NCBI RefSeq assembly: GCF_011682065.1
Contig: NZ_VUYU01000034.1
Coordinates: 1-64,000, forward strand
DNA: 64,000 bases
DNA from: Massilia rubra
Lineage (GTDB): Bacteria; Pseudomonadota; Gammaproteobacteria; Burkholderiales; Burkholderiaceae_D
Direction: 5' to 3'
The notes beneath the pieces were generated by a model. That model was given only the letters and a program-made list of their open reading frames with translations, did no database searches and was not told the DNA's origin. How positions within the stretch are numbered: position 1 is the first letter of the stretch; every line of letters begins with the position of its first letter. Positions 61,044 through 64,000 of the stretch are shown piece by piece. The position numbers were made by a program, and so were the translations under genes.

Positions 61044-64000
61044 ATGAAGCGTTTCGAGTTCGACGACGGCAGCTCCAGCAAGTTTTGGGAAATCGAACAC
61101 GATGGTTGCGACCTGCACGTTCGTTACGGCAAAATCGGCACCACCGGGCAAGCCCAAACGAAGACCCACGCCGATGCCGCCAAGGCTGGCGCCGCCATGG
61201 AGAAGCTGGTCCGCGAAAAAACCGGCAAAGGGTACGTCGAGACCGGCGCGGCAACGCCTCGCGCCACAGCGCCGCAGCCGTCCTGCGCGGCGCCCGCCCC
61301 CGTGCCCGCGCTCGCGAGCGGCGGCGCGCCCTGGCTGGCGGCCGGCCCGGTGCTCGATCTGCCGCCCGGACTGCTCGGCCCCGCCCTGCCCTCGCGTCGC
61401 TTTCCGGTCCCCCGGCCGCTCGACGCGGACGCAAGCTGGCGCGCGTTTCTCGCCATTGCCAACAAGCGCTTCGTGATCGCCCCGGACGCCTCGCATCCGG
61501 ACGACCGCAACGCGGCCACCGAAGCGGCCGCGCGCCTGAGCGAGGGCGCCAGCGACGGCTCGTTCGCATCCGATGTGGTGCTGATGGCGCTCGACGCCTA
61601 CCTGCACCAGCACCAGCAACGCGACCAGGCGAACGGGCAATTCCTCGATTTCCTGGTGGCGCGCAAAGGCTTGCCCTACGCCGTGGAGGTGTTCCTCCAG
61701 GCCGAAGGCAGCAGTTGCGACCATGCGGCCGGATGGGAGGCGCCCAAATGGCCGGTGATGTTCGCCCGCGACCGGGGCCGGGAATTCGCCACCAGCGAAG
61801 AGCACATCGACAGCGCGCCCGAACTGGCGCTGCGCGCCCATCTTGCCGCCGCCGCGCCGCAGGACTGGGAGCAGTGCGTGGCCAGCATTCGCGCTGCCCT
61901 GCCGCGCATCGCCCCGCAACGCCGGCCCTGGTACGCCATCATGCTGCCGGAGCTGCCCGACATCGCCAACGACCTGGCACTGACGCTTGATCATGCGCAC
62001 GCGCCGGACTCGCTCAACTGGCTGCTGCTGGCGGCCACGTCGCCGGCCGCCATCGCCGCGCTGCGCCTGGACAGCGCGCGCCACGGCACGCCACGGCTGT
62101 TCAGGAAGCACACCATGATCGCCACCCTGGTACAGGAACGCGGGGCGGACGCGGTCGCGGCGCTGGAAGCGGGCCTGGAGTACGGGATCGTGGGCGAGGT
62201 GCTGACGCATATCGGCACCCCGGCCGCATTGATCGTGCTGGCGCGCGACGCCAGGGACGACAAGGCAACGCTGGTGCGCTTCTTCGGCCTGACCCGGCGC
62301 TGGCCGCTGGCCGCCATTGCCGCCCTGGCCGAACTGCTGGCGTCCGAGCGCGGCGCGGCCGCCACCTTCGGCTTCGCCCTGAACAACCTGGTGCGCGCGC
62401 ATGCGGCGGCGGTCCCGGCGATCATCACCGCCATCGCGCCGGAGGGCGCCAGCCTGTTGGCCGGGCTGCACCGGGAGTTGAGCGTGCAGGCCGACCTGGC
62501 GGATTGCGCCGACCTGCCACCGGTGCTGGTCAATCCACCGTGGCTGGCCGCCGCCAGGCCGGCCCACGCGGTGCTCACGCTCAAGCCGCTGGCGCTGCCC
62601 GAACGCGAACAATGGGAGCCGGGCAGCCGCGCAGCGTGGCTCGCGCTCGACGACGACTTCGGCAAACAGCTCGACGCGGCCCGCAGCGATCCGCTGGCGC
62701 TGGCGTGGCTTACCGGGTTTCGCGACAGTCCGCAACGCGAACAGATTGCCGCCTTGATCGGCGGCGCCGATACCGAGCGCCTGATCGCGCTGGCGCGGGA
62801 GCACCGCAGCATCCCGACCCGCTACATGCTCGATGGGCGCGGCATCGCCAACTTGCCCGCGCCGCTCGGCCTGGCCCTGTGGAACGCGCTCGGGTGCGAC
62901 GACGTGAGCAACCTTGGGTATGCCGTGGCGCGCTTCGGCCTGGACGCCCTGCCCTCGGTGGTGACGCTGTGCCGCGACTCGCCGGACGGTGGCCAGTGGC
63001 TCGCCCTGCCCTTCGGCGCGGTGGCGCTGGCGCAACCGATGGCGCGCAGCTTCGCCACCAAAAAGGCGGTGCGCGACGAGGCCCGCGCGTGGCTGCTGGC
63101 GCACCCGGAGCACGCGGCCTGCGGCCTGATCGCCGTGGCGCTCGGCAAAACCTGCCCGGCGCGCGCGCACGCCATCGTCGCGCTGCGCATGCTCGCCCAC
63201 GCAGGCCAGCGCGCGCTGCTGCTCGATGTCGCCGCGCGCTACCCGCAACCGGAAGTGGCGGCGGCGCTGGCCGACCTGCTCGACCCGTACCAGCTGTTCC
63301 CGGCCAAGCAAGGCGCCTTCCCCGCCTTCTGGCAGCCGGGCGGATGGCGCCGGCCACTGCTGGCGCACAATGGAAAAGCACTGCCCGACAGCGCCATCGA
63401 ACAACTCGGGTGCATGCTGCGCTTTCCGAGCGACGACGGTGTGTACGCCGGCATCGCCGACGTCAAGCGGGCCTGCACGGCCGAATCGCTGGCCGACTTC
63501 GCGTGGGAGGTATTCCTGGCGTGGGTCGGCGCCGGCGGTCCGCCCAAGGAGGGCTGGGGCATGGGCGCGCTCGGCCTGATCGGCAATGACGACAGTGCGC
63601 GCAAGCTCACTGCCTACCTGCGCAGCTGGCCCGGAGAGAGTCAGCACCAGCGCGCCGTGGCGGGGCTGGACGTGTTGGCCGCCATCGGCAGCGACACCGC
63701 GCTGATGCTCCTGAACGGCATCGCGCAGAAGATCAAGTTCAAGGCCTTGCAGGATCGCGCGCGTGAAAAAATCGCGCAAATCGCTGACGCGCGCGGCCTC
63801 GGCGTGGAAGAACTGGAAGACCGCCTCGCGCCCGACCTGGGCCTGGGCGAGGACGGCACCTTGCTGCTCGACTTCGGGCCACGCCAGTTCCGCGTCGGCT
63901 TCGACGAGACGCTCAAGCCGTTCGTGCGCGACGACGCCAAGCTGCGCCTGGCGGACCTGCCCAAGCCGAACAAGGCCGACGACAAGGCGCTGTCGGCGGC
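61044..64000 (+). CDS. WGR-domain DUF4132 protein (partial, runs off the window)
   Basis: Starting at ATG 61044, the protein has an N-terminal WGR domain: KRFEFDDGSSSKFWEIEHDG, LHVRYGKIGTTGQ, and the lysine-rich KLVREKTGKGYVE (residues 1-70). A proline/alanine linker follows, then a very long helical-repeat region (HEAT-like units across residues 150-900). Near the window end it reads LLLDFGPRQFRVGFDETLKP FVRDD and LRLADLPKPNKADD, the DUF4132 start. At least 985 residues are visible with no stop. WGR domains bind nucleic acid ends in PARPs. WGR-DUF4132 proteins (MolR-like) have no settled function. Confidence 0.88.
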   Translation, partial: MKRFEFDDGSSSKFWEIEHDGCDLHVRYGKIGTTGQAQTKTHADAAKAGAAMEKLVREKTGKGYVETGAATPRATAPQPSCAAPAPVPALASGGAPWLAAGPVLDLPPGLLGPALPSRRFPVPRPLDADASWRAFLAIANKRFVIAPDASHPDDRNAATEAAARLSEGASDGSFASDVVLMALDAYLHQHQQRDQANGQFLDFLVARKGLPYAVEVFLQAEGSSCDHAAGWEAPKWPVMFARDRGREFATSEEHIDSAPELALRAHLAAAAPQDWEQCVASIRAALPRIAPQRRPWYAIMLPELPDIANDLALTLDHAHAPDSLNWLLLAATSPAAIAALRLDSARHGTPRLFRKHTMIATLVQERGADAVAALEAGLEYGIVGEVLTHIGTPAALIVLARDARDDKATLVRFFGLTRRWPLAAIAALAELLASERGAAATFGFALNNLVRAHAAAVPAIITAIAPEGASLLAGLHRELSVQADLADCADLPPVLVNPPWLAAARPAHAVLTLKPLALPEREQWEPGSRAAWLALDDDFGKQLDAARSDPLALAWLTGFRDSPQREQIAALIGGADTERLIALAREHRSIPTRYMLDGRGIANLPAPLGLALWNALGCDDVSNLGYAVARFGLDALPSVVTLCRDSPDGGQWLALPFGAVALAQPMARSFATKKAVRDEARAWLLAHPEHAACGLIAVALGKTCPARAHAIVALRMLAHAGQRALLLDVAARYPQPEVAAALADLLDPYQLFPAKQGAFPAFWQPGGWRRPLLAHNGKALPDSAIEQLGCMLRFPSDDGVYAGIADVKRACTAESLADFAWEVFLAWVGAGGPPKEGWGMGALGLIGNDDSARKLTAYLRSWPGESQHQRAVAGLDVLAAIGSDTALMLLNGIAQKIKFKALQDRAREKIAQIADARGLGVEELEDRLAPDLGLGEDGTLLLDFGPRQFRVGFDETLKPFVRDDAKLRLADLPKPNKADDKALSA

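Noticed and set aside
60699-63779. Thousand-codon minus-strand frame across the WGR-DUF4132 gene
   Set aside because: It lacks motifs and is explained by codon bias of the plus-strand gene, which has an intact WGR domain and DUF4132 signature.

Overview
The window is GC-rich chromosomal DNA that looks like a betaproteobacterium of the Oxalobacteraceae (Massilia/Duganella/Janthinobacterium type). This is an inference from the gene mix: a PEP-CTERM protein, a Tat-exported phospholipase C, KaiC-like ATPase and hybrid-kinase signalling, a GGDEF-EAL protein, and a cyanophycin operon. I saw no tRNA, rRNA or CRISPR array.

Layout. 1-4.4 kb: the tail of an IS200/IS605 element, a GNAT acetyltransferase, a PEP-CTERM protein and an exported phospholipase C. 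4.6-18.2 kb: an AT-richer island lying between two broken pieces of what may have been one exported protein (lipoprotein N-terminus at 4570-4830, beta-strand-repeat C-terminus at 17802-18219). The island carries a frameshifted H-NS-like gene and a type VI secretion (T6SS) payload cluster: VgrG, a TIGR02270-type protein, a 100-residue needle-tip-like protein, a DUF2169 protein, and a PAAR-like protein with a C-terminal PD-(D/E)xK-type nuclease. Behind these lies a decayed three-fold tandem array of an immunity-type gene (DUF3396) plus an uncharacterised partner, then a ketosynthase-fold protein without the active-site cysteine. No structural T6SS genes are present, so the cluster must rely on an apparatus encoded elsewhere.

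18.3-26.6 kb: housekeeping and signalling genes (O-methyltransferase-like, HTH regulator, alpha/beta hydrolase, vanadium haloperoxidase/PAP2, PAS-GGDEF-EAL, kinase-receiver hybrid, S24-like small protein). 26.8-30.4 kb: small minus-strand orphan genes, including a SUKH (SMI1/KNR4) immunity-like gene and a zinc-ribbon protein, mixed with IS3 and IS30 remnants. This resembles an immunity-gene graveyard. 30.7-36.8 kb: a four-gene minus-strand operon of an unknown protein, a double-domain KaiC-like ATPase and two hybrid histidine kinases, one with a tandemly duplicated PAS domain.

37-42 kb: assorted enzymes (PNPOx-like, class C beta-lactamase-like, chloramphenicol-acetyltransferase-like, two SRPBCC proteins) and an SDR remnant. 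42.3-44.1 kb: a nonsense-mutated gene, a decayed IS66 element and an IS5-type transposase tail. 44.4-54.6 kb: a secreted beta-helix protein, a DUF2135 protein with a membrane partner, a DJ-1/PfpI protein, a paralogous pair of YwqG-like proteins, an M20 peptidase, a DUF695 protein and an SRPBCC protein. 54.8-59.1 kb: an overlapping operon iaaA-cphB-cphA that covers synthesis and full breakdown of cyanophycin. 59.3-64 kb: a solitary Rieske protein, a YfdX-type protein and a WGR-DUF4132 protein that runs off the window.

The most notable parts are the T6SS payload island with its amplified, decaying immunity module and pseudo-ketosynthase, and the immunity-like graveyard at 27-30 kb.
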